A DNA stretch of 64,000 nucleotides from Oricola cellulosilytica (GCF_019966575.1 NZ_JAINFK010000002.1:62001-126000); one strand, 5' to 3'. Counted from the stretch's first letter, positions 19,891-30,830 are shown. Notes: generated by a model from the sequence alone, not told the origin. Translations and numbers: made by a program.

Positions 19891-21978
19891 TCATTCGGCG
19901 GCCTGCTTAAAGCCCTTGCGCGCGAGGCTGGAACATTCGGCCATCACGGCGGATGCCCGCGCGATCGGGTTGGTCAAATAGAAGTCTTTGACCGGCGATG
20001 CAAACGCCGACTTGCCCAACCGTCCGCCTTTTTCGGCAATTGCGGCAATATCGGCGCTCTCGTCGCGCGCGACCTCCCCGATCTCGGCAAAATGCGGATG
20101 ATCGGCATAAAGCGCGGCGCGCAATTGCGGCAGCGAATCAAACGGCAGCTTGTGGCCGAGCACCTCGGAGAGCGCCCTCAGGATGGCCCAGTCCTCTTTC
20201 GCCTCGCCCGGCGCGAAGCCGGCCCGGTTAGTCATTTGCACACGGCCTTCGGTGTTCACATAGGTTGCGAATTTTTCGGTGTAGGCCGAAGCGGGAAGGA
20301 TCACGTCAGCATGGTGGGCGCCGACGTCTCCGTGCGTGCCGATATAGACGGTAAACCCGCCCTGCTTGCGCTTGCGCAAATCCAGTTCATCGGCTCCGAG
20401 CAGGAACAGGACATCGCTCCCCGCCACCATGTCGGCAGCGGCAAGCCCACCCTCGCCCGGCACGAAGCCGAGATCGAGCCCGCCGACCCGTGCGGCCGCC
20501 GTATGGAGCACGGCGAAGCCGTTCCAGTCCTTCGTTACCGCGCCCGCGGCATCCGCGACCTTCGCCACCAGTCCGAGGACTGCCGTGCCGTCGCCTCGCG
20601 CCAGAGCGCCCTGCCCTACGATGACCATCGGACGCTTGGCTTTCTTCAGCGCCTTGAAGAAGCTGTGGTTGCCGCCCGCCAGTTCCTTCAGCGTCTCCGG
20701 GCCTGAGCCGAGCATCTCGTAGTCATAACGCAGATCGCCCATGTCACCGATCACGCCGATCGGAATGTCGTTTGCTCGCCATGCCTTGCGGATGCGCGCG
20801 TTCAGCACCGAGGCCTCGAAACGCGGATTGGAGCCAACGATCAGAATCGCATCGGCCTGCTCGATGCCCTCGATGGTCGGATTGAAAATATAGGATGCCC
20901 GCCCGAGCGACGGATCGAGCGCGGCGCCATCCGGGCGACAGTCGATACTGGACGATCCGAGCGACGCCATCAGCGTCTTCAGCGCATACATTTCCTCCAC
21001 GCCGGCAAGATCGCCGGCGATCGCGCCGAGCTGGTTGCCGGACTTCCCGGATACCGCCCCCCATACGGCGCCGAACGCTTCGATCCAGCTTGCCGGCTTC
21101 AGCTTGCCGTCTACGCCGCGCACATAGGGCCGGTCGAGGCGCTGGGTGCGGAGCCCGTCCCAGATGAAGCGCGACTTGTCGGAAATCCACTCCTCGTTCA
21201 CTGCGTCGTTAACCCGCGGCAGGATACGCATAACTTCGCGGCCGCGCGCGTCGACGCGGATCGCCGAGCCGACGGCGTCCATGACGTCGATGGACTCGGT
21301 CTTGGAGAGCTCCCATGGGCGCGCCTGAAACGCATAGGGGCGCGAAGTCAGCGCGCCGACCGGGCAAAGGTCGATCACGTTGCCCTGCAATTCCGAGGTC
21401 ATCGCCTCTTCCAGGTAAGTAGTGATTTCAGCGTCCTCGCCGCGGCCGATCAGGCCAAGTTCTGAAATCCCGGCGACCTCGGTGGTGAAACGGACGCACC
21501 GCGTGCAGTGAATGCAGCGCGTCATGATCGTCTTGACCAGCGGGCCGATATATTTGTCTTCCACGGCGCGCTTGTTCTCGTGATAGCGCGACGAGTCGAC
21601 GCCGAACGCCATCGCCTGGTCCTGCAGATCGCACTCGCCGCCCTGATCGCAAATCGGGCAATCCAGCGGATGATTGATGAGCAGGAACTCCATCACCCCC
21701 TCGCGTGCCTTCTTCACCATCGGGGTATTTGTGAAGACTTCCGGCGGCTGACCTTCCGGACCCGGACGCAGATCGCGCACGCCCATGGCACAGGACGCCG
21801 CCGGTTTCGGGGGGCCGCCCTTCACCTCGACCAGGCACATGCGGCAATTGCCCGCGATCGAGAGCCGCTCGTGGAAACAGAAGCGCGGGATTTCCGCGCC
21901 CGCTTCCTCACACGCCTGGAGAAGCGTGAAGTGATCGGGAACCTCGACCTCTTTACCGTCGACCTTGATCAGTGCCAT
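19891..21978 (-). CDS. nuoG: NADH-quinone oxidoreductase subunit G
   Basis: Iron-sulfur subunit of the hydrophilic arm, 695 residues. It has an N-terminal 2Fe-2S domain ([15 protein letters not shown] with a later Cys, cluster N1b), then the His-ligated 4Fe-4S cluster N5 region ([15 protein letters not shown]) and the N4 motif [10 protein letters not shown] plus CPVGAL. The C-terminal half is a molybdopterin-oxidoreductase-like domain without a cofactor role. It begins 205 bases downstream of the 281-residue accessory gene; that gap shows no gene. Confidence 0.97.
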   Translation of the reverse strand: MALIKVDGKEVEVPDHFTLLQACEEAGAEIPRFCFHERLSIAGNCRMCLVEVKGGPPKPAASCAMGVRDLRPGPEGQPPEVFTNTPMVKKAREGVMEFLLINHPLDCPICDQGGECDLQDQAMAFGVDSSRYHENKRAVEDKYIGPLVKTIMTRCIHCTRCVRFTTEVAGISELGLIGRGEDAEITTYLEEAMTSELQGNVIDLCPVGALTSRPYAFQARPWELSKTESIDVMDAVGSAIRVDARGREVMRILPRVNDAVNEEWISDKSRFIWDGLRTQRLDRPYVRGVDGKLKPASWIEAFGAVWGAVSGKSGNQLGAIAGDLAGVEEMYALKTLMASLGSSSIDCRPDGAALDPSLGRASYIFNPTIEGIEQADAILIVGSNPRFEASVLNARIRKAWRANDIPIGVIGDMGDLRYDYEMLGSGPETLKELAGGNHSFFKALKKAKRPMVIVGQGALARGDGTAVLGLVAKVADAAGAVTKDWNGFAVLHTAAARVGGLDLGFVPGEGGLAAADMVAGSDVLFLLGADELDLRKRKQGGFTVYIGTHGDVGAHHADVILPASAYTEKFATYVNTEGRVQMTNRAGFAPGEAKEDWAILRALSEVLGHKLPFDSLPQLRAALYADHPHFAEIGEVARDESADIAAIAEKGGRLGKSAFASPVKDFYLTNPIARASAVMAECSSLARKGFKQAAE

Positions 21979-22183
21979 GAACCGATTTCCAACTTTCAGT
22001 ATCTCGCCGCAGCGCCGCGGCCGCCAGAGTTTGACATGGGGCTGGGACCAGCCGAACGCATAGTCGCTGCCGCCGTGCCGGTCCAGATGCTTTGGACGTT
22101 CCGAAGTCCCACCGGGCCGTGGGATCCGGCGAGGTCAGGGTTCGGCATGGCGAGGATGAGTGCGGCAAGATGCATCGCGACGA

Positions 22184-23029
22184 CTACTTGCCCTTTCCGG
22201 CGAGTTCGCCGGCTTGGGGAATCCAGTTGTCGCGCTCGATCCGACCCTTGAACTGCAAATAGTCGTCAACCCAGGCGATCTCGTTCGGAGTCCATGCCGC
22301 TATCTGCCCGAACGTCCAGACGCCGAGACCGTTCAGGACTGTCTCGAGCTTCGGCCCGATTCCGGAAATCTTTTTCAGATCATCCGGTTGGTCGGGTTTC
22401 TTCATGGACGCCGGCTTTTTGAAATCCTCCGGCATGACCGGCTCGGCCGCCGACTCCGCCGCTTGCGGTTTCGCCGGTGGCTCGGGTGTTTTGGTTTTCG
22501 CCGGAGCTTCTGGCGCTTTCGTCTTTGCAACCGGGTCCCCGACCGGCTCGGCTGTGGTGGCCTTCTTCACCGAAGCACTGTCCGAACTGACGATCTTCGC
22601 GACCGGAACCGGTTTCGGCGCCGGCTTTGGCGCGGCATCCGGGGTCTTTGCCTTCTTCTCGGTCGGCGCCGTCTCGGAGGTGTCATCGAAGGACCCGATC
22701 GCCCAATCGAAATTGAAAGGGTTCGCGGCCCCGAAGGGTGTCGAAAGGCCACCGGTCGATTCGGAGGCCAGCATGTTTGTCGCCTTCATCGCACCGGCCA
22801 TGGCGCCTGCCATCATGCCGAACATCTGGCTCGCCATCCCCATGCCGATCGCCGACGACGCGGCGATCGCAGCCATCGGCTGGGCGGCAAGGTTGGCGGC
22901 GCCGGGATATTTCGTAACGCCGGCCGCGGTCATCCAGCCGACCGCATTTTTCTGCATTTCCGTCATGCCATCCGAAAAAGTGGCGAAAGGGTTGTCCTTG
23001 GTCATCATCGTTTCCTTCAGCGAGCCCAT
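22184..23029 (-). CDS. Accessory protein with C-terminal HhH-like domain, between nuoF and nuoG
   Basis: A 281-residue protein. The first 80 residues are Ala/Gly/Met-rich and weakly hydrophobic (a membrane-associated or amphipathic segment). Residues about 110-205 are a low-complexity Ala/Pro/Lys/Thr linker. Residues 211-281 form a helix-hairpin-helix-like domain (DDLKKISGIGPKLE, FKGRIERDNW). The same domain ends NuoE in this operon; by my count about 44 of 71 positions are identical. A GGGAGG SD lies 6 bases before the chosen ATG; a second start (MTKDNPF) is possible. Placement implies a role linked to complex I, but its function is unknown. Confidence 0.85.
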   Translation of the reverse strand: MGSLKETMMTKDNPFATFSDGMTEMQKNAVGWMTAAGVTKYPGAANLAAQPMAAIAASSAIGMGMASQMFGMMAGAMAGAMKATNMLASESTGGLSTPFGAANPFNFDWAIGSFDDTSETAPTEKKAKTPDAAPKPAPKPVPVAKIVSSDSASVKKATTAEPVGDPVAKTKAPEAPAKTKTPEPPAKPQAAESAAEPVMPEDFKKPASMKKPDQPDDLKKISGIGPKLETVLNGLGVWTFGQIAAWTPNEIAWVDDYLQFKGRIERDNWIPQAGELAGKGK

Positions 23030-23169
23030 GTGAAACCTCCCTCATCGAGGTCTTCGATTGAATGTGACGCCGCCGTTCCCGAACGTTTCCTCTTTGCGGT
23101 CTTGCCGCTCGCGGGGCCGTATCTCCGGCCCACGCCCGTCTTTTCATTTCAGCGCCCGAAGGCGCAACT

Positions 23170-24480
23170 CTATTCGGCGGCCTCCAGCACGGGGGCCGTC
23201 TGGTGAGCATTGCGCGAGAACTCGTCGATGCGCCGCTCGATCTCCGGGCGGAAGTGGCGGATGAGGCCCTGGATCGGCCAGGCCGCAGCATCGCCCAGGG
23301 CACAGATCGTGTGTCCCTCGACCTGCTTGGTCACATCGAGCAGCATGTCGATCTCGCGCTTCTGCGCGTTGCCAACCACCATGCGCTCCATCACGCGCCA
23401 CATCCAGCCGGTGCCCTCCCGGCACGGCGTGCACTGGCCGCAGCTCTCGTGCTTGTAGAAGTAGGCCAGCCGCGCGATCGCCTTCACGATATCCGTCGAC
23501 TGGTCCATAACGATGACCGCGGCCGTGCCGAGGCCCGATTTCAGCGCGCGCAGCGAGTCGAAGTCCATCGGGCAGTCGATGATTTCCTCGGCGGGTACGA
23601 GCGGAACCGACGAGCCCCCGGGAATGACGGCCAGCAGATTCTCCCAGCCGCCGCGAATACCGCCGCAATGGCGGTCGATCAGTTCACGGAACGGGATCGA
23701 CATCTCCTCTTCCACCGTGCACGGATTGTTGACGTGGCCGGAGACGCAGAACAGCTTGGTGCCGGTGTTGTTTTCCTTGCCGAGGCCCGCGAACCAGCCG
23801 GCACCCCGGCGCAGGATGGTAGGCGCGACGGCGATCGATTCAACGTTGTTGACCGTCGTCGGGCAACCATAGAGGCCGACATTGGCCGGGAACGGCGGCT
23901 TCAGGCGCGGCTGGCCCTTCTTGCCTTCGAGGCTTTCGATCAGCGCGGTTTCCTCGCCGCAGATGTAAGCGCCCGCGCCGTGGTGGACGTAGACGTCCAT
24001 GTCCCAGCCGCACTTGTTGTTTCGGCCCAGAATGCCAGCGTCGTAGCATTCGTCGATCGCCGACTGCAGCGCCTCACGTTCCCGGATGTATTCGCCGCGG
24101 ATATAGATGTAGGCAGCGTGGGCACCCATTGCGAAACCCGCGATCACGCATCCTTCGATCAGGGTATGCGGATCGTGGCGCATGATGTCCCGGTCCTTGC
24201 AGGTTCCGGGCTCGGACTCATCAGCGTTGACGACAAGATAATGGGGCCGTCCGTCGGACTCCTTTGGCATGAACGACCACTTCAGGCCGGTCGGGAAACC
24301 CGCGCCGCCGCGGCCTCGCAGGCCGGATTCCTTCATCTCGGTGATGATCCAGTCGCGGCCCTTTTCGATCAGGCCCGCCGTGCCGTCCCAGTGGCCGCGC
24401 CCCATCGCGCCCTTCAGCGTCTTGTCGCGCAGGCCGTAGATGTTGGTGAAAATGCGATCCTGATCAGCGAGCATCGCCAC
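23170..24480 (-). CDS. nuoF: NADH-quinone oxidoreductase subunit F
   Basis: NADH-oxidising subunit that binds FMN and cluster N3, 436 residues. The FMN/NADH loop is [18 protein letters not shown] (about residues 53-70). The 4Fe-4S ligands are in [19 protein letters not shown] further Cys lies about 40 residues later ([12 protein letters not shown]). The start is MAMLADQD; the second Met is a near-equal choice. The first 17 bases overlap the end of an 88-residue membrane gene, and 140 bases separate it from the next gene. Confidence 0.97.
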   Translation of the reverse strand: MAMLADQDRIFTNIYGLRDKTLKGAMGRGHWDGTAGLIEKGRDWIITEMKESGLRGRGGAGFPTGLKWSFMPKESDGRPHYLVVNADESEPGTCKDRDIMRHDPHTLIEGCVIAGFAMGAHAAYIYIRGEYIREREALQSAIDECYDAGILGRNNKCGWDMDVYVHHGAGAYICGEETALIESLEGKKGQPRLKPPFPANVGLYGCPTTVNNVESIAVAPTILRRGAGWFAGLGKENNTGTKLFCVSGHVNNPCTVEEEMSIPFRELIDRHCGGIRGGWENLLAVIPGGSSVPLVPAEEIIDCPMDFDSLRALKSGLGTAAVIVMDQSTDIVKAIARLAYFYKHESCGQCTPCREGTGWMWRVMERMVVGNAQKREIDMLLDVTKQVEGHTICALGDAAAWPIQGLIRHFRPEIERRIDEFSRNAHQTAPVLEAAE

Positions 24481-24730
24481 AGCCTTTCATTCCACATGCC
24501 GTTCTCCCGCGCAGCGCGGGGAAGAAAACCAGCAGCAGGCCCTGAATGCCCGCCATGAACACGACCGCTGCCGGGATGACCAACCACGCCCATTCGTGCG
24601 TCAGGAGCGCGACCAGCGTGAAGACCAGGGTCACGCCCACCGCCGAGATCACGCTGGTGCGCATGCACAGCGAAGGTTCGCCCAGCGAATCCTGCTCGAT
24701 CGAATGCGTCGCGTCTGCGGCCATCGTCAT
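24464..24730 (-). CDS. Small two-helix membrane protein between nuoE and nuoF
   Basis: An 88-residue protein of unknown family. Two membrane helices are predicted at about residues 27-46 ([17 protein letters not shown]) and 50-74 ([20 protein letters not shown]). The C-terminal tail has two Cys (CGMKGC). The ATG at 24730 forms an ATGA overlap with the nuoE stop, and the 3' end overlaps nuoF by 17 bases, so it is embedded in the nuo translation unit. Starting further upstream would mean reading nuoE in another frame. Its function is unknown. Confidence 0.75.
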   Translation of the reverse strand: MTMAADATHSIEQDSLGEPSLCMRTSVISAVGVTLVFTLVALLTHEWAWLVIPAAVVFMAGIQGLLLVFFPALRGRTACGMKGCGDAR

Positions 24731-25938
24731 CCGTTCTCCCCGGCGAGGGTCCTGGCCTGATCGACCCAGTTGTCGCGTTCGATACGGCCCTTGAACCTGA
24801 GGTAGCCGTCGACCCATTCACGCTCGGCCGCATTCCAGCCGGCAATCTGCTCAAAGGTGTAGATGCCGAGCGAGTGTAGAATTCCCTCGATTTTCGGACC
24901 GACGCCGGAAATCCTCTTCAGATCGTCGGGCTGTGCGGGCCTTTCGATGCCCGCCGGGCGGTTCGTGTCGTCAGAGGCCGGCGCGGCTGCCGCAACCCTC
25001 TCCTTGCTTGCGGCGCGCGCGCGCCCCGACGCGGTCGCAGCGACCTTCATCGTCGGATTGCCGGACTCGACGGTTGCGCCTCCGGTCTCCTTCGGCCTGA
25101 CGGAGCTCGCCGTGCTGGCGACCTTCAGGGTCGGGCCGGCATCCTCGGTCTTGGCGTCGACTTGCGTTTTCGAAGCCTTCTTCCTGCCCGGCCCCTCGGC
25201 CTCGTCCGGATCAGCAAAGGCGGGCGCGCCCTCAGGGGCCGCGGTCTTCGGCTTGGCGGCCTTGGTCATCTCCTGCTCGCCATTGGCCTTGCCGTTCGGC
25301 GTATGGGTGGATTCCGACGGACCGGCCGGGTCTTCCAGCAGCGTCGTCGGGCCGCCCGCCGGGGCCGAGAACACGCGGTCGACCTGCGGGCCGGGCGTAA
25401 TCGTGTCACCCTTGCCGGCCTCGAACGCGTCGATGATTTCCTCGAGGCGCTCCGGCGTCAGGTCCTCGTAGGTGTCCTTGCCGATCATCACCATCGGCGC
25501 GTTGACGCAGGCCCCCTGGCACTCGACCTCTTCCCAGGACAGAGCGCCGTCCGCGCTGAGCGCGAACGGATCGTGATGAATCCTGTTTTGGCAGACCTTC
25601 TTCAGGTCCTCCGCTCCGCGCAACATGCAGGGCGTCGTGCCGCAAACCTGTACATGGGCCTTCCTTCCGACCGGCTGCAGCATGAACTGCGTGTAGAAGG
25701 TCGCGACCTCCATGACGCGGATGCGCGGCATGTCGAGCGTTTGCGAAATATGCTCGATGGCGGCGCGCGTCACCCATCCGTCCTGCTCCTGCGCCAGCAT
25801 CAGCAGCGGGATCACGGCGGACTGCTCACGCCCCTTGGGATATTTGCCGATCCACTTCTTGGCCTCCGCGGCCATGGCGCGCGAGAATTTGAAGCTGTCG
25901 GGCTGGACGCTTTCTTCTGCGAGACGACGAACGGACAT
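24727..25938 (-). CDS. nuoE: NADH-quinone oxidoreductase subunit E with long C-terminal extension
   Basis: Thioredoxin-like 2Fe-2S subunit (cluster N1a) partnering NuoF. The ligands C99, C104, C140 and C144 are seen in VCGTTPCML and ECQGACVNAP. The core ends near residue 190, the usual NuoE length, but the protein is 403 residues. Residues about 195-330 are a low-complexity Pro/Ala/Lys linker and 333-403 a helix-hairpin-helix-like domain (DDLKRISGVGPKIE, FKGRIERDNW) shared with the 281-residue protein downstream. The start forms a TAATG overlap with nuoD. The extended form is known in Alphaproteobacteria; the tail's role is unknown. Confidence 0.95.
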   Translation of the reverse strand: MSVRRLAEESVQPDSFKFSRAMAAEAKKWIGKYPKGREQSAVIPLLMLAQEQDGWVTRAAIEHISQTLDMPRIRVMEVATFYTQFMLQPVGRKAHVQVCGTTPCMLRGAEDLKKVCQNRIHHDPFALSADGALSWEEVECQGACVNAPMVMIGKDTYEDLTPERLEEIIDAFEAGKGDTITPGPQVDRVFSAPAGGPTTLLEDPAGPSESTHTPNGKANGEQEMTKAAKPKTAAPEGAPAFADPDEAEGPGRKKASKTQVDAKTEDAGPTLKVASTASSVRPKETGGATVESGNPTMKVAATASGRARAASKERVAAAAPASDDTNRPAGIERPAQPDDLKRISGVGPKIEGILHSLGIYTFEQIAGWNAAEREWVDGYLRFKGRIERDNWVDQARTLAGENG

Positions 25939-27128
25939 TAGCGGTCCACCTCACCAAACACGATATCGAGCGAGCCGAGCACGGCGGAAACGTCGGCCAG
26001 CATGTGACCCCGACAGATGAAATCCATCGCCTGGAGATGCGCGAAGCCGGGGGCGCGAAGCTTGCAGCGATAGGGCTTGTTGGTGCCGTCGGAGACGAGA
26101 TAGACGCCGAACTCGCCCTTCGGCGCCTCGACCGCCACGTACACTTCGCCAGCCGGCACGTGGTAGCCCTCGGTGTAGAGCTTGAAGTGGTGGATCAGCG
26201 CTTCCATCGAGCGCTTCATCTCGCCGCGATTCGGCGGCACCACCTTGTTGTCGGTATTGGAAACAGGCCCCACCGCCTCTTGGCCAAGCAGCCGGTCGAC
26301 GCACTGGCGAATGATCGAGGCCGACTGGCGCATTTCTTCCATGCGGATGCAGTAGCGGTCATAACAGTCGCCGTTCTTGCCGATCGGGATTTGGAACTCC
26401 ATCTCGTCGTAGCACTCATAGGGCTGCGACTTGCGAAGGTCCCAGCGCGCGCCCGAGCCGCGCACCATGACCCCCGAGAATCCCCACGCCCAGGCGTCTT
26501 CCAGCTTGACCACCCCGATATCGACGTTGCGCTGCTTGAAGATACGGTTTGGTGTCAGCAGATCATCGAGATCGTCGACCACTTTCAAGAACGGATCAAT
26601 CCACTTGCCGATGTCCTCGACGAGATCGCGCGGCAGGTCCTGGTGAACGCCGCCCGGCCGGAAGTAGGCGGCATGCAGGCGCGCGCCGCAGGCCCGCTCG
26701 TAGAACACCATCAGCTTTTCGCGTTCCTCGAAACCCCAGACAGGCGGGGTCAGCGCGCCGACGTCCAGCGCCTGCGTGGTGATGTTGAGCAGATGCGACA
26801 GGATACGGCCGATTTCCGAGTAGAGTACCCGGATCAGTTGGCCGCGCTTCGGCACCTCGAGCCCGATCAGCCGCTCGACCGCCAGCGCGAAGGCGTGTTC
26901 CTGGTTCATCGGCGCGACATAATCGAGCCGGTCAAAATAGGGGATCGCCTGAAGATAGGTCTTGTGCTCGATCAGCTTCTCGGTGCCGCGGTGCAGCAGG
27001 CCGATATGCGGATCGACGCGCTCGCAAACCTCGCCGTCGAGCTCCAGCACGAGCCGCAGAACGCCGTGAGCGGCGGGATGCTGCGGCCCGAAATTGATGG
27101 TGAAATTGCGGACGTTGTGTTCGGTCAT
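25938..27128 (-). CDS. nuoD: NADH-quinone oxidoreductase subunit D
   Basis: 49-kDa-type subunit forming the quinone-binding pocket next to cluster N2, 396 residues. The quinone-site His is in [15 protein letters not shown] near the N-terminus, and the family signature [20 protein letters not shown] is present. The C-terminus DIVFGEVDR is typical. It is a separate gene from nuoC (not the fused enterobacterial form), with an ATGA overlap with nuoC and TAATG with nuoE. Confidence 0.97.
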   Translation of the reverse strand: MTEHNVRNFTINFGPQHPAAHGVLRLVLELDGEVCERVDPHIGLLHRGTEKLIEHKTYLQAIPYFDRLDYVAPMNQEHAFALAVERLIGLEVPKRGQLIRVLYSEIGRILSHLLNITTQALDVGALTPPVWGFEEREKLMVFYERACGARLHAAYFRPGGVHQDLPRDLVEDIGKWIDPFLKVVDDLDDLLTPNRIFKQRNVDIGVVKLEDAWAWGFSGVMVRGSGARWDLRKSQPYECYDEMEFQIPIGKNGDCYDRYCIRMEEMRQSASIIRQCVDRLLGQEAVGPVSNTDNKVVPPNRGEMKRSMEALIHHFKLYTEGYHVPAGEVYVAVEAPKGEFGVYLVSDGTNKPYRCKLRAPGFAHLQAMDFICRGHMLADVSAVLGSLDIVFGEVDR

Positions 27129-27736
27129 TGTTTGGCCTTCTCATCCCCCGGAAGCACGTATTCCGTGCCTTCCCATGGCGAAAGGAAGTCGAAATCGCGG
27201 AACTCCTGGCGCAGCTTGACCGGCTCGTAAACGACGCGCTTTGCCTCGTCGTCGTAATGCACCTCGACGAAGCCGGTCAGCGGGAAATCCTTCCGCAGCG
27301 GATGACCCTCGAAACCGTAGTCGGTGAGGAGACGGCGCAGATCCGGATGGCCGGTGAACAGGATCCCATACATGTCGTAGGTTTCGCGCTCGAACCAGTT
27401 GGCACCGGGAAAGACCGGCACGGCGCTGGGCACGGCCGTTTCCTCGTCGGTCTCCACCTTCACCCGCAGGCGCTGGTTCAGCGTCGGCGACAACAAATGG
27501 TAGACGACGTCGAAACGCTTCGTGCGGCCGGGGTAGTCGGCACCGCAAATGTCGATGATCGAGACGAATTTCAACTGGACATCGTCGCGGAGCGCGGTCA
27601 GCAGTTCGATCAGCGAGCCGAGGCCGACCTTCAGCGTCAGTTCGCCATGAGCGACCGACGTCTCGTAGTCGATACCTTCCAGCTCGTCAGCAAGCGTGCT
27701 GACCAGGTCTTCGATCGTTTCAGTGGTTGCGGCCAT
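27125..27736 (-). CDS. nuoC: NADH-quinone oxidoreductase subunit C
   Basis: 30-kDa-type subunit of the complex I hydrophilic arm, 203 residues. The conserved block [20 protein letters not shown] is present, followed by [17 protein letters not shown]. It has no cofactor and supports NuoD and NuoB. It begins 30 bases after nuoB and overlaps nuoD by 4 bases. Confidence 0.96.
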   Translation of the reverse strand: MAATTETIEDLVSTLADELEGIDYETSVAHGELTLKVGLGSLIELLTALRDDVQLKFVSIIDICGADYPGRTKRFDVVYHLLSPTLNQRLRVKVETDEETAVPSAVPVFPGANWFERETYDMYGILFTGHPDLRRLLTDYGFEGHPLRKDFPLTGFVEVHYDDEAKRVVYEPVKLRQEFRDFDFLSPWEGTEYVLPGDEKAKQ

Positions 27737-27766
27737 ATCGTGGTGCGGCTCCGTTGGGCGCGGCGA

Positions 27767-28345
27767 TCAGCGTTCGATCGTGCCGGTGCGGCGGATTTTC
27801 TTTTGCAGCAGCAGCACGCCATACAGCAGCGCCTCGGCAGTCGGCGGGCAGCCCGGTACGTAGATGTCGACCGGAATCACCCGGTCGCAGCCGCGCACCA
27901 CCGAATAGGAGTAATGGTAATAGCCGCCGCCATTGGCGCAGGAGCCCATCGAGATCACGTAGCGCGGCTCGGGCATCTGGTCATAGACCTTGCGCAGCGC
28001 CGGCGCCATCTTGTTGGTCAGCGTGCCGGCGACGATCATCACGTCGGACTGGCGCGGAGAGCCGCGCGGAGCGAAGCCGAACCGCTCCGCGTCGTAGCGC
28101 GGCATCGACATCTGCATCATCTCGACAGCGCAGCAGGCAAGCCCGAACGTCATCCACATGAGCGAGCCGGTGCGCGCCCAGTTGATCAACTCGTCAGTGG
28201 AGGTGACGAGAAAGCCCTTGTCGGCAAGTTCGTTGTTGACGTCGCCGAAAAAGGCATCGTCTGCTCCGGCGGTCTTGCCGGTTCTCGGGTCGATCACGCC
28301 CTTCGGCTGCGGCGCGACGAGGGTCGGGCCGTCGCTCAATCCCAT
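27767..28345 (-). CDS. nuoB: NADH-quinone oxidoreductase subunit B
   Basis: Holds cluster N2, the last 4Fe-4S centre before quinone. The ligands are in [22 protein letters not shown] and [13 protein letters not shown] choose the ATG at 28345 ([16 protein letters not shown], 192 residues), which has a GGGAG SD; a start seven codons earlier is possible. The gene overlaps the end of nuoA by 10 bases. Confidence 0.96.
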   Translation of the reverse strand: MGLSDGPTLVAPQPKGVIDPRTGKTAGADDAFFGDVNNELADKGFLVTSTDELINWARTGSLMWMTFGLACCAVEMMQMSMPRYDAERFGFAPRGSPRQSDVMIVAGTLTNKMAPALRKVYDQMPEPRYVISMGSCANGGGYYHYSYSVVRGCDRVIPVDIYVPGCPPTAEALLYGVLLLQKKIRRTGTIER

Positions 28346-28701
28346 TCCAGCGCTCCCTTTTTCCATTCGTAGATGAAGCCGACCGTCAGCACCGTCAGGA
28401 ACACCATCATCGACCAGAAACCCATCATGCCGATCTCGCCGAACGACACCGCCCAGGGGAACAGGAACGCCACTTCAAGGTCGAAGATAATGAACAGGAT
28501 CGCCACCAGATAGAAGCGCACGTCGAATTTCATGCGCGCATCGTCGAAGGCGTTGAACCCGCACTCATAAGCGGACAGCTTCTCCGGATCGGGGTCCTTG
28601 TAGGCGACAATGAAGGGCGCGATCAGCAGCGCGGCGCCGATGCCGGCGCTGACCAGAAGGAAGATGATGATCGGCAAATAGGATGCGATGACTGCGTCCA
28701 T
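28336..28701 (-). CDS. nuoA: NADH-quinone oxidoreductase subunit A
   Basis: Three-helix membrane subunit, 121 residues. Helix 1 spans about residues 9-29 ([20 protein letters not shown]). The family loop [20 protein letters not shown] carries the conserved Cys of the quinone-access loop, and [20 protein letters not shown] the conserved acidic helix. First gene of the operon. The 236-base region upstream to tRNA-Asp must hold the nuo promoter, but I see no convincing -35/-10 pair. Confidence 0.96.
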   Translation of the reverse strand: MDAVIASYLPIIIFLLVSAGIGAALLIAPFIVAYKDPDPEKLSAYECGFNAFDDARMKFDVRFYLVAILFIIFDLEVAFLFPWAVSFGEIGMMGFWSMMVFLTVLTVGFIYEWKKGALEWD

Positions 28702-28937
28702 GGGTACGGCTTCACCATTTCACTGTGCGGCGGAGCGCCTTTCTGCGCAGCCGGACGGCAGGTCCGGCTAAAGCACTTCACCGCATTTGCGTTGTGCATC
28801 GGTTAGACCCTGGTGCGTTTCTGCGCAAGTGCAGCATAGGGGAAAAATTCGGAACTGTTTAGGTGTCGCGCCCAGCCCGCTACAACGCGGCACACGGGAC
28901 AAAAATGGTATCCAGCGAAAATGTTTCTGATGGTTGA

Positions 28938-29014
28938 TGGCGCGAGTGACGGGGCTCGAACCCGCGACCTCCGGCGTGACAGGCCGGCACTCTAACCAAC
29001 TGAGCTACACCCGC
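28938..29014 (-). tRNA. tRNA-Asp (anticodon GTC)
   Basis: A 77-nt cloverleaf on the minus strand. The acceptor stem GCGGGTG pairs with CACTCGC (one G-T), the anticodon loop is CTGTCAC, the T-loop is TTCGAGC, and CCA is encoded. It lies upstream of nuoA. Confidence 0.95.
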
Positions 29015-29204
29015 GCATCGGCTCCGGCCTGGACCGAAGCGTGAGCGGTCAATAGAGCGGTTCCCCATACGCTGTCAAGCGCGCCGAAGCCTGTGCGCGA
29101 ACGAATTTTTCGCGGCGCTTCGAACCTGGTTCATCGCCCATTGGATCCACTTCTACAGGTGCTTGCATCATGCGGCATTCGCGATTAGATAGCGGCCACG
29201 GTCC

Positions 29205-29280
<76 letters not shown>

Positions 29281-29513
29281 TTTTCCTATCTAGGATCCCG
29301 GCAGCTTAGGGACCCCACCACAAACTCCTCGATGCGGCTGCGTTCGAGCTCTAATTACGACCTGGTCATGGCTATCATTCCGAGAAGCTAGCCGGATAGG
29401 AGCCGTTTCGGGAAAATATTCGGAGTGCATTGTGGTCTGGGGGTGAAACGATATAGCTGTTTTCGAGCGCGACCCATTTCGGGGCGCTGATTTACTCAAG
29501 ACAGGGGATCACG

Positions 29514-30107
29514 ATGCTCAGACGACTTTCCTGCGCAGCCGCACTCTTGGCGCTGACGACTGTACCGACTGCCGCCCACCTCAATCCGGGCGAACAGGTC
29601 TCCGTTGCAACTGGCTTTTCTCACCCGCTTCTTGGCGTCGACCACATATTGGCGATGATTGCAGTCGGGCTCTGGGCTTATTCGAATGGCGGAAAGGGAC
29701 TTTGGGTTATTCCGTCGGCATTTGTCGGCACCATGCTTTTCGGCTTCCTACTGGCATTGTCGGGCTTCCCGCTTCCCTTTGTCGAACCCGCGATTCTAGC
29801 ATCGGTCTTAGCGCTGGGTCTGTTGGTGGCCGTTGCCGTTAGAATGCCCCTCGTCCCAAGCGCCACCCTGGTGGGTGTCTTCGCCCTTTTCCATGGTTAT
29901 GCACATGGAGGAGAAATCGGGCTTGCCGGAGAAGTTGGTTATGCGGCGGGCTTTGCAGCGGCAACAGCGCTTCTTCACGCCCTTGGACTGACGATCGGCT
30001 TCGCCATCAACTCCACGTTCGGAGCACACAGCCGCAACGGGGAATACCTTGCCCGGGTCCTTGGCGGACTTACGTCCGTTGCCGGAGTGGCACTTTTCTT
30101 CGCCTGA
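29514..30107 (+). CDS. hupE: HupE/UreJ family nickel/cobalt permease
   Basis: Membrane protein of 197 residues with a signal peptide (cleavage near AAH at residues 20-22) and about six further helices. The family metal-binding motifs HPLLGVDHILAM (about residue 37) and FHGYAHGGE are present. Members import Ni(II) or Co(II), often next to hydrogenase, urease or cobalamin genes, none of which is seen here. I looked for a cobalamin riboswitch in the 5' region and found none. It is monocistronic by position. Confidence 0.88.
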   Translation: MLRRLSCAAALLALTTVPTAAHLNPGEQVSVATGFSHPLLGVDHILAMIAVGLWAYSNGGKGLWVIPSAFVGTMLFGFLLALSGFPLPFVEPAILASVLALGLLVAVAVRMPLVPSATLVGVFALFHGYAHGGEIGLAGEVGYAAGFAAATALLHALGLTIGFAINSTFGAHSRNGEYLARVLGGLTSVAGVALFFA

Positions 30108-30272
30108 ACGCCATTCATCATTGTCTCCCGTTGTCGCCAGAGGCCGCGGGAGGCACCTGTCGCTGCCACGCGCCGCAATCGGACGCGGCGTCTACCAGAG
30201 GCCCCTCTGCCGCGACGACCGACAAAACGCGCGAGGAGCCTGGCGCCGAGCCGGTCACCGTCAGCCGGTTTT

Positions 30273-30830
30273 CTAGGCCGCGTCCTTCCACTTGATTGAG
30301 CAACCCATTGACGGGGTCTGGTCGCGCGGGCCCTCGCCCGTCTCCGCAACCTGTTTCATCGCCTCGAACAGATCGCGTCGGGTGTCCGGCCCGGCGGGCT
30401 GGGCGCGCGAAGCATCCAGCCTCCCCCGATACTGCAGCTGGAGATCGCCGTTGAAACCAAAGAAATCGGGAGTGCAGACCGCCCCGTAACTGCGGGCGAC
30501 CGACTGATCCTCGTCGTGCAGGTAGGGAAAGGAGAAAGCGTGGCGTGCGGCGAAGGCCTGCATGTTCTGGAAGGAATCCTCGGGGTAGGCCGTGGCGTCG
30601 TTGGCATTGATCGCAACGATACCGACGCCGAGCGGCGCCAGATCCTCGGCGTCGCGGACCAGGCGTTCGGCCACCGCCTTCACATAGGGACAGTGATTGC
30701 AGATGAAGGCGACGACGAGGCCGTTCGGGCCGGCGAAATCAAAAATCGCGTGCTCCGCGCCATCGGTGCCCTTCAACTTGGCGTTCACGGCCTTCCAGCC
30801 AAAATCGCAAATTGGTGGGGTTGCAGCCAT
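30273..30830 (-). CDS. Thioredoxin-fold (AhpC/TSA-like) protein
   Basis: A 185-residue redoxin with the active-site motif C44-N-H-C47 (FICNHCPYVKA), followed by AINANDATAYPEDS and GAVCTPDFFGF. It has no signal peptide, so it is probably cytoplasmic. The NHCPYVK motif and length match a widespread family annotated as thioredoxin family protein; its physiological partner is unknown. It converges on the HupE gene across about 165 bases that show nothing recognisable. Confidence 0.85.
   Translation of the reverse strand: MAATPPICDFGWKAVNAKLKGTDGAEHAIFDFAGPNGLVVAFICNHCPYVKAVAERLVRDAEDLAPLGVGIVAINANDATAYPEDSFQNMQAFAARHAFSFPYLHDEDQSVARSYGAVCTPDFFGFNGDLQLQYRGRLDASRAQPAGPDTRRDLFEAMKQVAETGEGPRDQTPSMGCSIKWKDAA

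Noticed and set aside
29281-29513. Cobalamin or nickel riboswitch upstream of the HupE gene
   Set aside because: No conserved core motif was recognised by eye in the 233-base leader.
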